Shown piece by piece: positions 44,753-57,068 of a stretch of DNA of 64,000 nucleotides. The DNA lies in NCBI GenBank assembly GCA_037893245.1, contig JBAIAA010000594.1, positions 248,001 to 312,000 of the forward strand, written 5' to 3'. The notes below the pieces were generated by a model. It saw nothing but the letters and a program-made list of their open reading frames with translations, had not been told where the DNA came from and searched no databases. This stretch comes from Crossaster papposus. Its lineage: Eukaryota; Echinodermata; Asteroidea; Velatida; Solasteridae. Each line of letters starts with the position of its first letter. Position 1 is the stretch's first letter. Position numbers and translations under genes: made by a program.

Positions 44753-47700
44753 GTAAGGACAACCTAGTCTACCGTACTTTCATCACCAAGACAAGAATTT
44801 TGCCTGTCAACTTTCCGTAGCCCATTGTGACCTGTCACCACAATAGGAGAGTAAAGTCGGAAAAATTTAAAATACAGATAATGGTATTTTCAATTTCTTG
44901 AGAAAGAGAGCTTTCCAATGGTATATCACTTGGGGGTTTTGCGATAAATACACTTTACAGCACTCCAGAAAGTCACGGGTTTCACAAAACAGGTTTGTGA
45001 GAAAACTTACTTATAAACATCCTAAACAAAACACACAAAAGATTGCCAAACAGGACAAGTAAGGTTCGGTTAAACATAGCAACGGCTATGTTCTAATTAT
45101 TCTTTCATCTTGAAACTTCCCACACATACAAACTATTGTATAATCAACATAATATCAAAATTTCGAAAACCTGGGACAGTTACGAAGACCTAATTTGCAT
45201 ATTTAATTACCGTGTTAATAAGACCACTGATGGACTTTAATCCTTGACACTAACTACGCAAACACTACTCAAAATCACGTAATTTAAGAGGTTTTCGATC
45301 ATCCGATTGCACCCCAAAAATAGGAATATGTAGAGGAGGAATAGGCTTTCCAAATTACGCAAAATCTTAAAATCTTACCACCCCTTCATATTTTGACTTT
45401 GGATGGCCATATCTCCAAATCAAATTGTGCGACTTTACTCTCATTTTGTGGTGACAGGTCATATTTGTGAGGCCTTCTGGCAAAATGAGACAGAACTGGG
45501 CACAAGGCATAGTGGAGAAAACAGTAAAATAATGAATAAGTGATTCTTTTTCTTTCTTTTTTCTTTAGATTTTGTTAAGAAATAGTATGGAAGTATGAAA
45601 TAAAAATGTCTTTCAAAAAAACCAATTGGCATTTTATCCATATATCACATACTTGTACAAAACTCAGAACTTGAAAGGCCTTTTTTATCAACTTTTTAAT
45701 TTTGCGAACTTTAAACAGCCATAACTTGTCAAGGGAATGTCCGATTGAAGTGCAACAAGCAGCATTGTAAGAAGGGAGATTTTAACCTCTTTTCTAATAC
45801 CTGAACATTCTCATTTCAACCGCTGCCCAGTTCCGTTTCATTTGGCCAGAACTCCTCACATTTGTGACCCTGTTTTACTATTCCGCTAATCTTTATTTAA
45901 CCCCTTGACAACAGGGTTGTGGCCACAGTAGCCTGATAATCCATCAAGAATGCTGTGAACATACAGCTGCGCTATCAAGTAGAGCACGGCCTGTGTGGCA
46001 GCTGCACACTCGGTTTATCGTGCAATGCACTAGCTCTTAATAGTCTTAGACTGTGGTGATCATGCGCTGGTGTTGACAGCAGAATGCATCAAAGTGCACC
46101 AGCCTTCTGTTCCTGATGCATTGTGCTGAGTGTTGCAGAAGTTGCTGTCCATTGTTAAATTATGTTTTATACAAACCTTGCTTCTAGCATAAACACAAAT
46201 GTGCATCATACAATTGAAACCATAAAACACATGAAACTTTATTAATCTTAATCCCCACGGGGTATTCTGTGAGCACCCTGCCAAATGCATCAGATTGCAT
46301 CGTTTGTCAAAGTGACTTGGCTGTTCAGCGAGATCCATCGGATGAGAAATCTCAAGGTCAAACTGTTTCAGATTCTGTGGTCACGAAACGTAGCAGAATC
46401 TATCTCTGGCATTGTTGAATGGGTTTTAGCTCTCATAGTCTTAGACTGTTGTCGTTTATTCACTGGTGTTGACAGCCGAATGCATCAAAGTGCACCAGAC
46501 TTTTTTTACCTGATGCATTGCGCTGCGTCTAGTAGTGTTATTAGGGTTAATGTATCGAGTTGACATATAATTTGTTTTTAATTATCCCATCCCCCCCCCC
46601 CCCCCCCTCACCCCTCACCCTTAAAAACCTGGCTTGCTGCACCCCTGCCATTTTTAGAGGAATGCAACAAGATGTTGGATTCGTTCACTTTGAAGGACCA
46701 TGACGGCAAGCTGTACTGCCCGGGCTGTCACGGCAAGAACTTTGGTCCCAGTGGTTACGGCTATGGAGGAGGGGCTGGTGTGCTCAGCACTGGTGGTGCT
46801 GTTGGGTGCGTACTTTTGCCTGTATCTACTCAGCAGTTATAGTGATATAGTCCAGTGAAATGTTTTTGAACCTAGAAATGTTCTTTCCAATGATTTGGTT
46901 TTAGTTGATTTGTATTTTTATGGGGTCCTACATGTAGAACAAATTAATCGTGGTTGCCTAAATGACATGTTTGGGCAACCACGACACTTTGTATTAATTT
47001 AAAATGGCTGCCAGACACCATTTTGAAAATTTAACTTGTAAACCACTTGCCCTAGAGTGATGATACCTCTTTTATGGGGTTTTGGGGTGTGTAGAATCTA
47101 TATCTTCTATTATTTTTTTCAATTTAACATCAGGTTCAGGTGCCAAAGGTCAAGTTGACCTCTTGTTGGACAATTAATAAAATGTCAATCAAAAATTACA
47201 CTTTGATTTTGTTTATTCATTTTGTTTATCACGTGGCGGCCTTCACAAGATGGGTGCTCAGTTCTGCATTAAGTGACAGGTTGCTGTACATAGACCGTTG
47301 AACGACCTATAGGCATACGTAAAGGTGCTCACACAGTCGAGAGTCTTGTTGTTGACAGAGATGAAGGGTGGGGTTTCGACTTCTTGACTGACTTTAGTCT
47401 TAATTCTTTATGCTGATGTGTGCGGACAAACTCCTTGTCTGGAGGCATAAGAAAGCCTGTCCATCAGCCGCTGGAACCCTTTCTCGGTTTGGGATGTTAG
47501 CGCGGCATTGTCTGCAAATAGCATTTCCCTCAGGAGCACACTGGTCACTTTCGTCTTAGACCACAGACAGGCAAGGCTGAAGAGTTTGCTGTCAGCTCTA
47601 GTCTGTAATGAGCAAAATGCAAACGACAGCAGAAGCAAGAAGAAAATAAATATTATAAATGGACTATAATGGACCGTTAGTTGCAATATTATCCTGAAGT

Positions 47701-50700
47701 TGGAACGTGATATGGCGTCCCTATTATGTTCGGAGGCTGATATCACAAAACGTGACTTATCTTGCGGCGGCTCATCTTCGTACTTCGGCTAAGGCGTGTC
47801 CTAATAAGATAGATTTCACTAAAACCCATCTTATGAAAGATGCATCAAAACTACCAATTTGATGGCAGTTTCGTGTTTGATTTTACTTTTAAAGGAAACA
47901 GTCGTTGAAAAGAAACGTGCAAACCAACTTCTAGTGCGCGCTTGTATAAAACACAAACATAATTTCACCAGAAAACTACCCTGCGCAATAGATTTTAAAT
48001 GTAAGGTAGTTCTGCACGTTCTACACAAGATATGACAGAGTCGCCTAGTTGATGGCGTATAAATGAATTTTATAAAACTTTACACACGTATCAAAAATAT
48101 GTTTAAATCTTTTTCTTTTTTAATCTTTGAAACAGAACTATAACTCTAGGCCGACATTCATCTTAAACGAGAAGATAATGTGATGATTTAAAAACGATAT
48201 ATACAAATTAACGCACGCATTAATGAGATAAGAGGACCCTTGGACTGATCTTAATTAATATTATTCATGAGTAAAACTTGGCGCTGACAACCCAATATAC
48301 CTGTGGACACAGGCAGGAATCGAACCTGGACCACACAGCATGCATTGGAAGGCAAGCAAAGTTTGTCTGAACCCGAGCTACTTTTTTTATTTCAAGAAAT
48401 AGTTGGAATTCAGACAGACCTGGTCGGAAATCCTCAGTTTCCTGAGGAAGGATGTAAGTGCTCAAATTTAAAGCCACTCGAGACTGAATGGAAATTCACT
48501 GTTAAGGAACGGAAAACCATTGTTAGACATGGTCTAAACATAAAAGTGTGCAGCAGTCAGAGCGCAGTGTATTTGGTAACGAGGTACATTGTACATGTAC
48601 ACAGCAGAGTTTTACTTACAGCGGGTTGGCAGTCTTGGCCGTTTGAGATCAAATTCACAAGGTTTTAACGACAGTTTTGTAGCTCCCCTCGGCAGTTTCG
48701 GGATAAAATGGAACAGTGAGTGGAACTTTGATAATTTCTGCGCAGATTGATGTCGATTTATTGATGTCAATTAATTCGGATTGATTAAGTTATTAGTTAG
48801 TCTTGTGAATACATGTAAATGCTGAATTTATTGATATTTCCTGTATATTTTGAATGATCCTTACTTTTTCGAGAAAATTAAGGCCAAAATGTGTTATTTG
48901 TTGAACCGTACCATTGATCAATTAATTTAATTAATTTAATAAATTAAGTTATTACATGCAGTTTTAATCTTATTCATGTTAAATACATGTAGTTAGTCTT
49001 GTGAATACATGTAAATGTTGAATTTTATTGATATTTCCTGTATATTTTGAATGATCCTGACTTTTTCGAGAAAATTAAGGCCAAAATGTGTTATTTGTTT
49101 TCTGTCTGATAAACACCTACATGTACATGTGGGTGTATCGCGGCCTACATTATTGTACATTTGTGCATGCGCCGTGTACGTAGGGCAGCGACGATGTATG
49201 CATGGAGCACCTACCGGTATAATCAGGTCAGCTGCAGAGCCGCTTTGTGTGATTGGTCAAGACACAAGCTGGTTTTGGGGGTTGGCCACCGAGAAATGCA
49301 CACTCGTGCAATAAACGTTTAAAATCACTCAAAAGTCAGACATTCGGAATGCTTGGGAGTTTTGAGTGATTCCGACTGTTTCGAATCAAGTAAACAATAG
49401 TTACAAAGATACTGGTAAGTTAATATAATAATCAAACTTGTCACAGAATTGTCAATTTATTCTGCCCTTTTTGTCTCTTTTGTCGCCAACTGTATTTCCA
49501 TGACAATTCACAGCAATTTTTTCACCCTCATGTTTCTCAAAATAATGATTTCTTTTTTTCTAATCTCATTTAACATTAAAGGTAGTATAAACCATTTGCA
49601 GATATCGAAAAAGTTTACTACCGAATTATTAAGAAATATCTTACTTATTTGAAAGTAAGTAATGATTGTAGGCATCCAGCAAAACGATTGCCCTAGATAT
49701 CCTGTACTTGTTCCAAAAAATTCATTATTTGCCTGCCAGCGATCGAGAAAGAACAAAAACAACATAAGAAAAACTGCCCGATTCCGGTTGAAAACGAAAG
49801 TCGTTTTTCTTGCTTTTCTCAGCAACCATAATTGTAAAACTTCGGACAGGTCAGTTAAACGATATTTACTATGACATATAACCCCCTAAATCCACCTAAA
49901 TCCACCTAAATCCACCCATTCATGATAATTCAAGCAGTTACCAATGGTGTATACTACCTTTAAGGTTAATCCTTTTCTGCTTTAAAGACTGATTGTCCTT
50001 GGTGTCCAATCTCATAAATATTTATTTTACCGAGGGAGTTATGCATACGCTAAAAATAAACGAAAGCCCACCAAATGCTGCCCACTGACTGGCAATTAAC
50101 CAGTTTGCACCAGAGGACGTATACTATACACGCAAAGTTTTTCCGAGATTTAAAACGAGCAAGGCTGGAAATGTCTGTCAGCAGTGAACAAGGTCGGAAA
50201 TGTAATAGGTGTGCTTCCTGATACCATCGGCCTGATGAACCCGCATCGGATCGAGTTTCGTTAAAAATAATCCCTAACCTCGGCTCGGTAATGTAATACT
50301 CCCGGTGCGAACTGGTTAACTTAAGTTTTTCAAAATGGCCCCAAAATTTGTGATTCACTTTCTCAACCAGGCTAAAGTCGCTGGATAGTTCACACCACAC
50401 AAACAATACAGTCCACTATGGTGATATGGGTTAGGTTACAGTACAGGAATAACGCAAAGGTCTATCCTTGGCCGTTTTGTGGTTAACGAATTTGTGTACG
50501 CGCATGTACCGGTACCGGTACTACATAACCTCTCGAGGACAGAAGCACAATATGCGAACAATAGATCTTTTCAGTCCTTAGGCGTTCGTCTTGTGTTAAA
50601 GTTTGTCCTCTCTCGTTAAAGTGTACAATAAGTCTATGGGGTTAGATTACAGTACAGCAACAAAGGGAACCACAACAAGGGATCCTTCGGTTGTTGGGGC

Positions 50701-53700
50701 AGAACTTGACTTGGTGTTTCTTGTGTGTTGTTTTTTGTAGGAGTAAGCCAGCAAGTGAGACTTCCTATCAGCCGGCAGGCAATAAAGCAGCTGGTGGGTC
50801 CAAATTCGGCAGTGCAGACAAGTGCCCTCGCTGTAGTAAATCAGTGTATGCTGCTGAAAAAGTGATCGGGGCTGGCCAGGTGAGTCATATGGGTAGCAGT
50901 CTTTCTGATTTGAGGCGTGCGATTAATCGCACCCCCACACCACCGCACGCCTAAAAAGCTTCCTGATGAGAAGCGCTAATAATCGCACGCCTGAATCCCA
51001 CTGGACCGCACACCTCGGCACACATGTACATTTACGGCATAATTATACTGTATAATTTGTGGAAAAAAAAGTATGTCATTAAAGAGAAAAAAGCTTTACT
51101 GTTAACCAGTTCGCGCCGGGATTATTTTAACAACGCCGAGCCGACGGGCGGGATTATTTTTAACGAAACTCGATCCGAAGCGTGTTCCGGCTGATAGTGC
51201 CGGGAAGCACACCCACGCATTTCCGGCCTTGCGCGCTGCTGACATACATTTCCGAACTTGAACTTGGCGTGTTTATGCGTCATCCGTTTTGAATTTTGGG
51301 AATTTTTGCGTTTATATACGTCATCCGGCGCGAACTGGTTAACCAGTTCGCGCTGGGATTATTTTAACATCACCGAGCCGAGGGGCGGGATTATTTTTAA
51401 CGAAACTCGATCCGAAGCGGGTTCAGGCCGATAGTGCCGGGGAGCACACCCACGCATTTCCGGCCTTGCTCGCTGCTGACAGACATTTCCGGACTTGAAC
51501 TTGACGTGTTTATGCGTCATCCGTTTTGAATTTGGGGAAACCTTTGCATTTATATACGTCATCCGGCGCGAACTGGTTAAAGAGAAAAATGGCTTTACTG
51601 TTAACTAACCAAGATAAATATTACTTAATACGCCTTGAAAATGTACAGAAAAAATCCACGTGTGCCTTTTTCATCACGCCTGTTATTTTCAAATCAGAAG
51701 GACTGGGGTAGGATACACCATTGGTAATTGCTTGGATTATAGCAATATCAGTGAGGTCAGGGTACCGGACTACAAGAACAAAATTGTTTTTTTGGATTTT
51801 TTCCAGCACCTACGAACCCAAAACGTCAAATATGTCAGTGCAACAATATTTGCTATAACATACATGTACAAACCCCTTAAATCCACCCATTTCTAAGCAG
51901 TACAGCAAAAGCAAATGATGCACATTCCCTTGAACTAAAATGATTATATTTTTTTTGTTTCGTTCAGTCCTGGCACAAGAGCTGTTTCAACTGCATCAGT
52001 TGCAACAAAAAACTGGATTCCACAACCATGTGTGACAAAGAGGGCGAGATCTACTGCAAGGGTAATTTTAACAGAACAGGCTGGGATCAAGTCAGTTTTG
52101 CATAGCGGTTCTTTTCTCGCCTTCCATCGCTGTGACCTGGGTTCGAATCCTCGCCTAGGCCAATATGTGGATTGGGCTTTCAGTTCCTGCCTGATTCCTT
52201 GGGTTCCCCCAGGATATTCTTCTGGGATTTTCCTTACACCTTTAAAAAACTGTAACTTCTTCACATTGTCTTCTCTCACTGAAAGTGGGCAGGGCTTATA
52301 AATATATGCCCACGTTGCAATAGATTGGGCCCACCTGTTGCATCGTTGACTTACGTTTGAACTACTCGGCAAAGATCTCAACAGTCTAAAACAGAAGTTG
52401 ATCCAGATTGTGGAAGACAACTATTATTTTGTATTATTAACTCATATGTGACCATCCACGACAAAAGGGCTGTAAAGTCGCCAGAGCTTATTGTGAGAAA
52501 AGGACCATTAAAATATGTGAAAAACAATTTAAAAAACTAAGAATTGTCATATTCAGTGTTGTTGTAGCTAGCCATAAATACCAACTATGTCTTGTAATAC
52601 TTTAAAGCTTATTTCTTGTAGATTTAATTTCTCTAAATATCTCAAAACGTCAAGATGCCTACTTTAATTACAGCCCTTTCGTCATGGACGGTCACATATT
52701 GAAACTCATTCAGAATCGCATTTTTGGGGGTTACCATAGTTACTGGTATAATAACACCAAGTTGGACTCTGCAACAGCAAACAAAAAATAAGACACAGTC
52801 GGATCCTGTTGGATTGAGCAGGCAAGTCATTTTGGTACCCAACAACTTGGTGAGTTGCTGTGTTGGATTGAGCAGTAAAGTCATGAGTTCAGTTGGACTC
52901 TGTTGCATTTAGCAGGCAAGTCCTGATGAGGAACCATTACAGGGTTATTAGGTTACCTCCAAATGGGCACTTAGGGAGACAATCCCATAGAGATGTACAC
53001 AAACTTAAAACAGTCCTAACTTGTTTACCCTAACCCTTTTCTCTAAGATCTTCGAGATTTATGCTATTTAGGGTAGCTACACACTACTTAGGGAGACACT
53101 GAAATGTCTCCCTAAGTGCCACTGTCTCCTTATTACCTAAACAATTACGCTAATTTGTCTCCCCAAGTGCCTATTTGTATAAATTATAGGGTTAAATTAA
53201 TCACAGTTATTATGGGGGGTATTATGATCTTGCCAAGGATTCCTCAAATCTACATGTACCTTATTGGCCCTTGAGCTATCAGCCTAATAATGAGAAGAAG
53301 GTACATGTACAGTTTTAAGGAAAAACCACAGAAAAATATTCTGAAAACCCCAGAAGAATATTCTGGGGGGGAAAACCCACGCAATCGGGCAGGGACTGAA
53401 AACCCAATCCACAGGCAGGATTCGAACCCAGATTACTACAGTGGAAGGTGAGGAAAGAACCGCTAGTCTTCTACACCAACATTGTCAGTTGTTTAGGTAT
53501 TTTGAAGGTTTGAGGTACAAATAATCACGCTCCAGATAGACATCAAATCAATGTTGATTTCAACCTACATGCTATATGTGACCCACTCCAGGAAAAGGTG
53601 ACATAAAAGTCGCAAAAACTAAAAATAGAGTTATGTTCATGATCAAAAAGTCCAGGATATAAGCTTTTATTTGGTACATAGTACAGCTCCATAGCCCCTC

Positions 53701-55601
53701 CCGTTCCGGTGATATGGCGTTTTTGCATATTGATGGTTCCATGGAATTCGAAATACACAACTGAGAAAACAGGCTTCCAAACACAACAAAACTAAGGCAA
53801 TGGAACCATTTTTTTTTTTTTTTTTTATTCATTTATTTATTTCGGCAATGAAACCATGCACTCTTAAAAGACTTTGTTTCACTTTATTTATCAAATTTCA
53901 GCTTTTTGTTAATTAAATCTGAAACTTTGGACATTACAGATCAGGCCTTCATTTTAAAGGAGCGCGATCGCGCTCGCGCTCCTCCGCGCTCCTTAAAATT
54001 TTAAGGAGAGCAAAAAAAAGCGCTCCTTACAATTTTAACAAGAGCAAAAAAAAAAAAAAAAAAAAAATCATTGATTGTACCACACCAAACCCACACCAAA
54101 CCCACACACCTTGCGAGTTAAAACCCATTCCTCACCATGGAATCACCTACCTGCAACTGACGAGTGTCATAACAGTAAAGACACGAAAGCATTGCTATTG
54201 CTAACACAAGAGAATTTGCGATTACAATTCTCTCCTCGCACCCCCAAATAAAATCACATCAGATTTATCTTATACCAACAACGGTCATCTAGTCTTTCGT
54301 GTTCGCCCATTCCATTTATTTCGGACATAACGGGCCTAGACTAATTCGCGCTTAATTAAGCCATACAAGTCACAGAGAGAGAAATGTCACTGGATGGGAA
54401 AGCGCCATCATTCTCTTAACCAAAAGTTGAACTACTGGTGAATGTTGTGTTCCGTTTCTTGAGTATGTGTTTATTAAAGGCATAAACACCTTTGGTTGTC
54501 ATTTTGAGTAACTACAGATAGTGTCCAGGGCCTTTAAACTTGCGTTTTGTTAGCGAGAGCAAATCACTCTCCTTAATTCATTGTTTTGATTTAAGGAGAG
54601 CGATTTTAAAATCACTCTCCTTAATTCACCTTTTGATTTAAGGAGAGCGATGCACAGCTCTCCTCAGATTTATTAAAATGAAGGCCTGACAGATGTCATT
54701 TAAGACAACAAAATGAAAATCAAATTTTGACAAAAATATTTACCCTATTAATTTTAACAGGCCATTACTCATAAATGCATATAGCGCGACTTATGTCACC
54801 TTTTCCTGGAGCGGGTCATATATACATGTATGTAGGTCATCTGTAAAGCTAGAAACCCAATTTACTAACGCTCGGTTCAGACAGGCCTTCCACAGTCGCG
54901 CCGAACCAAATGAGTGAATTGAGTCCGACGTCTGAAACGAATTAGGGCGACAAGGCGCGCCAAACGGCGAACGATTGACTGCTGGAGTTGTTAGAGCGAC
55001 TCAGAAGCGACTTGATTTCAATTTGGTTCGGCGCGACTGTAGAACGCCTGTCTGAAATGAGCGTAACGTATCTCCCCCCCCCCCCCAAGGAAAACAAAAA
55101 TGACTCCCAGTCATACATGTTTTTGTTTGTTTTACCCCTTCCGGTTTTTTGTTCCCCACCCAGGTTTGCACCCCTTTATTACCCCCTTGGTCTGTCTTTG
55201 ATCCTACCCACTCTGACCTCATCTTTTATTCCCTTGGCCTAATTCTCCTTTTGTTGGTTCTTCCCCCAAACTCTGTTATTTTTATTTTTTGTTTCTTCTC
55301 CCAACCATGTTGTGCATTATCATTGTATGTTCCCCTTCATATGTTTGTTTCATGTACACAGTCATTTTGTCTCTGAAGAAAATCTTGTTAAGATTGAAGA
55401 ATTATATAAGGCCCTCCTATCCTATTTGAAAGAAGAAAAAAAGTTATAACTTAAATAATGAGTTGTTTCACTTTAAACATATATTTATTGTTATTAGTAT
55501 TTTTGTTTGTTCTTTTGTATACAGCTTGTTATGGCAAGAACTTTGGGCCCAAGGGTTATGGATATGGAGGTGGTGCAGGTGCCCTAACCAACACCAAGTA
55601 A
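44641..55601 (+). CDS. CSRP: Cysteine and glycine-rich protein (CSRP/MLP type), two LIM domains
   Basis: Coding exons 44641-44752, 46658-46805, 50741-50879, 51968-52061, 55525-55601, joined in phases 1, 2, 0, 1. They total 570 nt: 189 residues and TAA. LIM1 ligands are C10, C13, H31, C34, C37, C40, C58, C61; LIM2 ligands are C115, C118, H136, C139, C142, C145, C163, C166. Both have the exact X2-X17-X2 spacing and all zinc ligands. Each LIM is followed by the family's glycine-rich tail ([14 protein letters not shown] and [14 protein letters not shown]). Length is near that of vertebrate CSRP1-3 (about 193). CRP proteins bind alpha-actinin and zyxin on actin filaments and act as nuclear cofactors in smooth and striated muscle. 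The usual KKYGPK motif after LIM1 is replaced by KNFGPS, so there is no clear nuclear-localisation-like patch. The gene looks intact; which vertebrate paralogue it matches best cannot be told from sequence alone. Confidence 0.95.
44826..45462. mobile_element. TGTGACC-type MITE in CSRP intron 1
   Basis: Ends TGTGACCTGTCACCACAATA and ATTTTGTGGTGACAGGTCAT, with AGTAAAGTCG inside both arms. Confidence 0.65.
45464..45864. mobile_element. Adjacent inverted-repeat element in CSRP intron 1
   Basis: Ends TTTGTGAGGCCTTCTGGCAA and TTTGGCCAGAACTCCTCACA; interior matches 1070-1390, and one end matches the repeat that follows the POFUT1-B stop. Confidence 0.65.
46065..46530. repeat. Direct repeat pair
   Basis: Two copies of GGTGTTGACAGC...GAATGCATCAAAGTGCACCAG (46073 and 46465), each followed by CCTGATGCATTG, in CSRP intron 1. 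Confidence 0.6.
46658..46805 (+). CDS. CSRP: CSRP exon 2 (second half of LIM1, Gly-rich)
   Basis: Acceptor attttag, donor gtgcgt. Codes for [20 protein letters not shown] and then [20 protein letters not shown]. Confidence 0.92.
47410..47615 (-). pseudogene. Reverse-transcriptase fragment (RTE-like) in CSRP intron 2
   Basis: Minus strand reads [20 protein letters not shown] and then [20 protein letters not shown]. The LFADNAAL block is the RT active-site region (usual FADDAAL) with Asp changed to Asn. Short remnant. Confidence 0.65.
48796..49100. repeat. Tandem duplication, about 195-bp period
   Basis: AGTTAGTCTTGTGAATACAT to GCCAAAATGTGTTATTTGTT appears twice (48796-48903 and 48991-49100) with few differences; CSRP intron 2. 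Confidence 0.85.
49580..49959. mobile_element. M1 MITE copy with intact TTAA flanks
   Basis: TTAA at 49576-49579 and 49960-49963; AGGTAGTATAAACCATTTG start and ATGGTGTATACTACCT end; CSRP intron 2. Confidence 0.8.
50095..50319. repeat. MITE family M2 copy, reverse orientation
   Basis: Starts ttaaccagtttgcaccag and ends CTCCCGGTGCGAACTGGTTAA; contains the CGGAAATGTCTGTCAGCA block inverted relative to the other copies. Confidence 0.65.
50741..50879 (+). CDS. CSRP: CSRP exon 3 (linker and first half of LIM2)
   Basis: Acceptor tttgtag, donor gtgagt. The linker [20 protein letters not shown] leads to [20 protein letters not shown], a near-copy of the vertebrate CRP LIM2 start. Confidence 0.93.
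51105..51580. repeat. Two M2 MITE copies head to tail
   Basis: Copies 51105-51342 and 51343-51580 abut exactly (CGCGAACTGGTTAACCAGTT at the join). Each has inverted ends AACCAGTTCGCGC / GCGCGAACTGGTT. CSRP intron 3. Confidence 0.8.
51710..51930. repeat. Diverged M1-related copy
   Basis: GGTAGGATACACCATTGGTA start, then ACGAACCCAAAACGTCAA and AATCCACCCATTTC; lies just before CSRP exon 4. Confidence 0.55.
51968..52061 (+). CDS. CSRP: CSRP exon 4 (LIM2 zinc ligands)
   Basis: Acceptor gttcag, donor gtaatt. Codes for [20 protein letters not shown] followed by [11 protein letters not shown]. Too short and phase-shifted to appear as a long ORF. Confidence 0.93.
52100..52265 (+). repeat. tRNA-derived SINE fragment
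   Basis: Box B GGTTCGAATCC at about 52139, followed by GTGGATTGGGCTTTCAGTTC and TTCTTCTGGGATTTTCC. Inverted relative at 53338-53480 and partial at 15255-15345. It begins about 40 bp after CSRP exon 4. Confidence 0.6.
52445..52698. mobile_element. TGTGACC-type MITE
   Basis: Ends TATGTGACCATCCACGACAA and TTTCGTCATGGACGGTCACA; about 254 bp, CSRP intron 4. Confidence 0.75.
53338..53480 (-). repeat. tRNA-derived SINE fragment, reverse orientation
   Basis: Reverse strand holds GGGTTCGAATCCTGCCTGTG, GATTGGGTTTTCAGTCCCTG and GAATATTCTTCTGGGGTTTT, matching 52100-52265. Confidence 0.6.
53575..54820. mobile_element. TGTGACC-type element with nested insertion
   Basis: Ends TATGTGACCCACTCCAGGAA and TTTTCCTGGAGCGGGTCATA, split by the element at 53941-54689. 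Confidence 0.75.
53941..54689. mobile_element. Nested inverted-repeat element
   Basis: Ends TCAGGCCTTCATTTTAA and TTAAAATGAAGGCCTGA. Inner tracts of GGAGAGCGAT and GAGCGCGATCGCGCTC are self-complementary. Confidence 0.75.
54868..55064. mobile_element. Short MITE
   Basis: Ends ACGCTCGGTTCAGACAGGCC and GCCTGTCTGAAATGAGCGT, with CAGTCGCGCCGAACCAAAT inverted in the right arm. About 197 bp, CSRP intron 4. Confidence 0.8.
55075..55430 (+). repeat. Retroelement-like 3' region, partner of 26430-26960
   Basis: See 26430-26960; the block GTCTCTGAAGAAAATCTTG is near its end. Confidence 0.45.
55525..55601 (+). CDS. CSRP: CSRP exon 5 (C-terminus and stop)
   Basis: Acceptor tatacag; [20 protein letters not shown] then LTNTK and TAA at 55599-55601. 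The 3' UTR follows, but no polyadenylation site can be assigned with confidence. Confidence 0.93.
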
Positions 55602-55884
55602 TTCGACTGCTGTCATTGGTCACCAGTAATCATGACTATCTCTATGGCAAACTGTTATGCTGCTTGGCTATTGCTGGCAGTAACGTCTGTCTTTAAAAGA
55701 GGCTAAAACCATTTCCCATAGGCACGTGTGTTATTACCAGCCACAGCCAAGTAATTTTAGTAGGGCTTTTCACAATTTTGAAAAAAATCTATCATAGATG
55801 TACCGAATTCACATGTTTGAATATTCAAGAAAAAAACAAACCGGTTGATACTATTTTAAAAAATGAACAAAGAAATTGGCTTGA

Positions 55885-55957
55885 GTGGAGTGGGATTTGA
55901 ACTAGCGGCCTCCGGATTGCCGTTCTGGTGCTCTACCAACTGAGCTATCCGGCCATT
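55885..55957 (-). repeat. tRNA-like sequence
   Basis: Reverse strand has a perfect box A (TAGCTCAGTTGGTAGAGC) and box B-like AGTTCAAATCC, but T-arm and acceptor stem do not pair well. A tRNA pseudogene or SINE head, about 290 bp after the CSRP stop. Confidence 0.5.
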
Positions 55958-56729
55958 TGTTGGTGTTTCCCAGTATTGGTAGTCAGTTTCCCTTGTGGTT
56001 CATTTGAAATGTTGTATTGAAAAGAAAAAAACAACAACAGTATTCTCTTTGAGTGAATTCCGTTTGCTATTTCCCAGGTCAATACAACATTGCTATTGTT
56101 GCTAGTACTGGTATTTTGACTTTGGTCATGATACCGGCAATTACGCCCCCGAACAAAGATTTTGATGAGTATTTACATCTTCTGCTGTACACGTATTTCT
56201 AATATTTCCACTGTTACCAATCACTGTGTCCATACGATGTAGAAATACCGAAGTGGCTTATTATTGGGCAGGGTTTATTTGTCATTTACCTCATTAATCA
56301 TGTCTTTCATTCTCAAGACGCTCATTCCATTTTTAGGTAGATTTTGATTTGTTCACTTTTGATAATTATATTTCTGTATCTAGATTCATAATATTCACTG
56401 TTAATTCTGAATTCTGACATTTTGCAAAGCACCGATAGACTCAAACGAGTGCGCGTTACTTTTATAGTAACATTCTGGCAAACATTCCACACTCTTGATT
56501 TGAAATTTGAACATCCCAGGTTTAGTTATTTTCAGAGTTTCAGGACTTTCTCTAAAAATATCATCACCATCAATCTATTTCCACTTATCTATTCCGAAAT
56601 TGCCTTGATAACTATACAAGTCTTTATTTTTGTGTACCAAACAAGTCTTCCGAACGAATCAGGATTATATTTTTGGGAGTTTTGGGTAAACATTTTTCGT
56701 ATATTTTAATTGAGAAACTTTGTGATTAA

Positions 56730-57064
56730 AGGTAGGATACACCATTGGTAATTGCTTGAATTATCACGAATGGCTAAATTTAGGGGTTTGTACTGTAGTA
56801 AATACTGTTTAAATGAGCTGTCCGGAGTTTTACAGTCATTGATGCAAAGACAAGAACGAAAAACAGCGGTTTGTTCCAACCGGCGTCGAGCAGTTCGCGA
56901 ATTTTTCTTTATAAAATTCAATTTTTCAGAATAATTACAGAATATTTAGCGCAATCATTTTGCTGGATGCCTAGAATCATTATTTACTTTCAAATGAGTA
57001 AGATATTTCATAATAATTCGGTAGTAAATATTTTTTCGATATCTGCAAATGGTGTATCCTATCT
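56730..57064. mobile_element. M1 MITE copy with intact TTAA flanks
   Basis: TTAA at 56726-56729 and 57065-57068; AGGTAGGATACACCATTGGT start, ATGGTGTATCCTATCT end. Confidence 0.8.
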
Positions 57065-57068
57065 TTAA

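Noticed and set aside
44753..44820. Continuation of the CSRP frame past 44752 to a stop at 44820
   Set aside because: The LIM1 domain would be cut; a gtaagg donor and the exon at 46658 restore all zinc ligands.
48303..48668. 121-codon plus-strand ORF
   Set aside because: Overlaps a reverse tRNA-like B box (GGTTCGATTCC) and shows no domain; probably chance.
55885..55957. Functional tRNA gene
   Set aside because: Good A box, but T-stem and acceptor stem do not pair.
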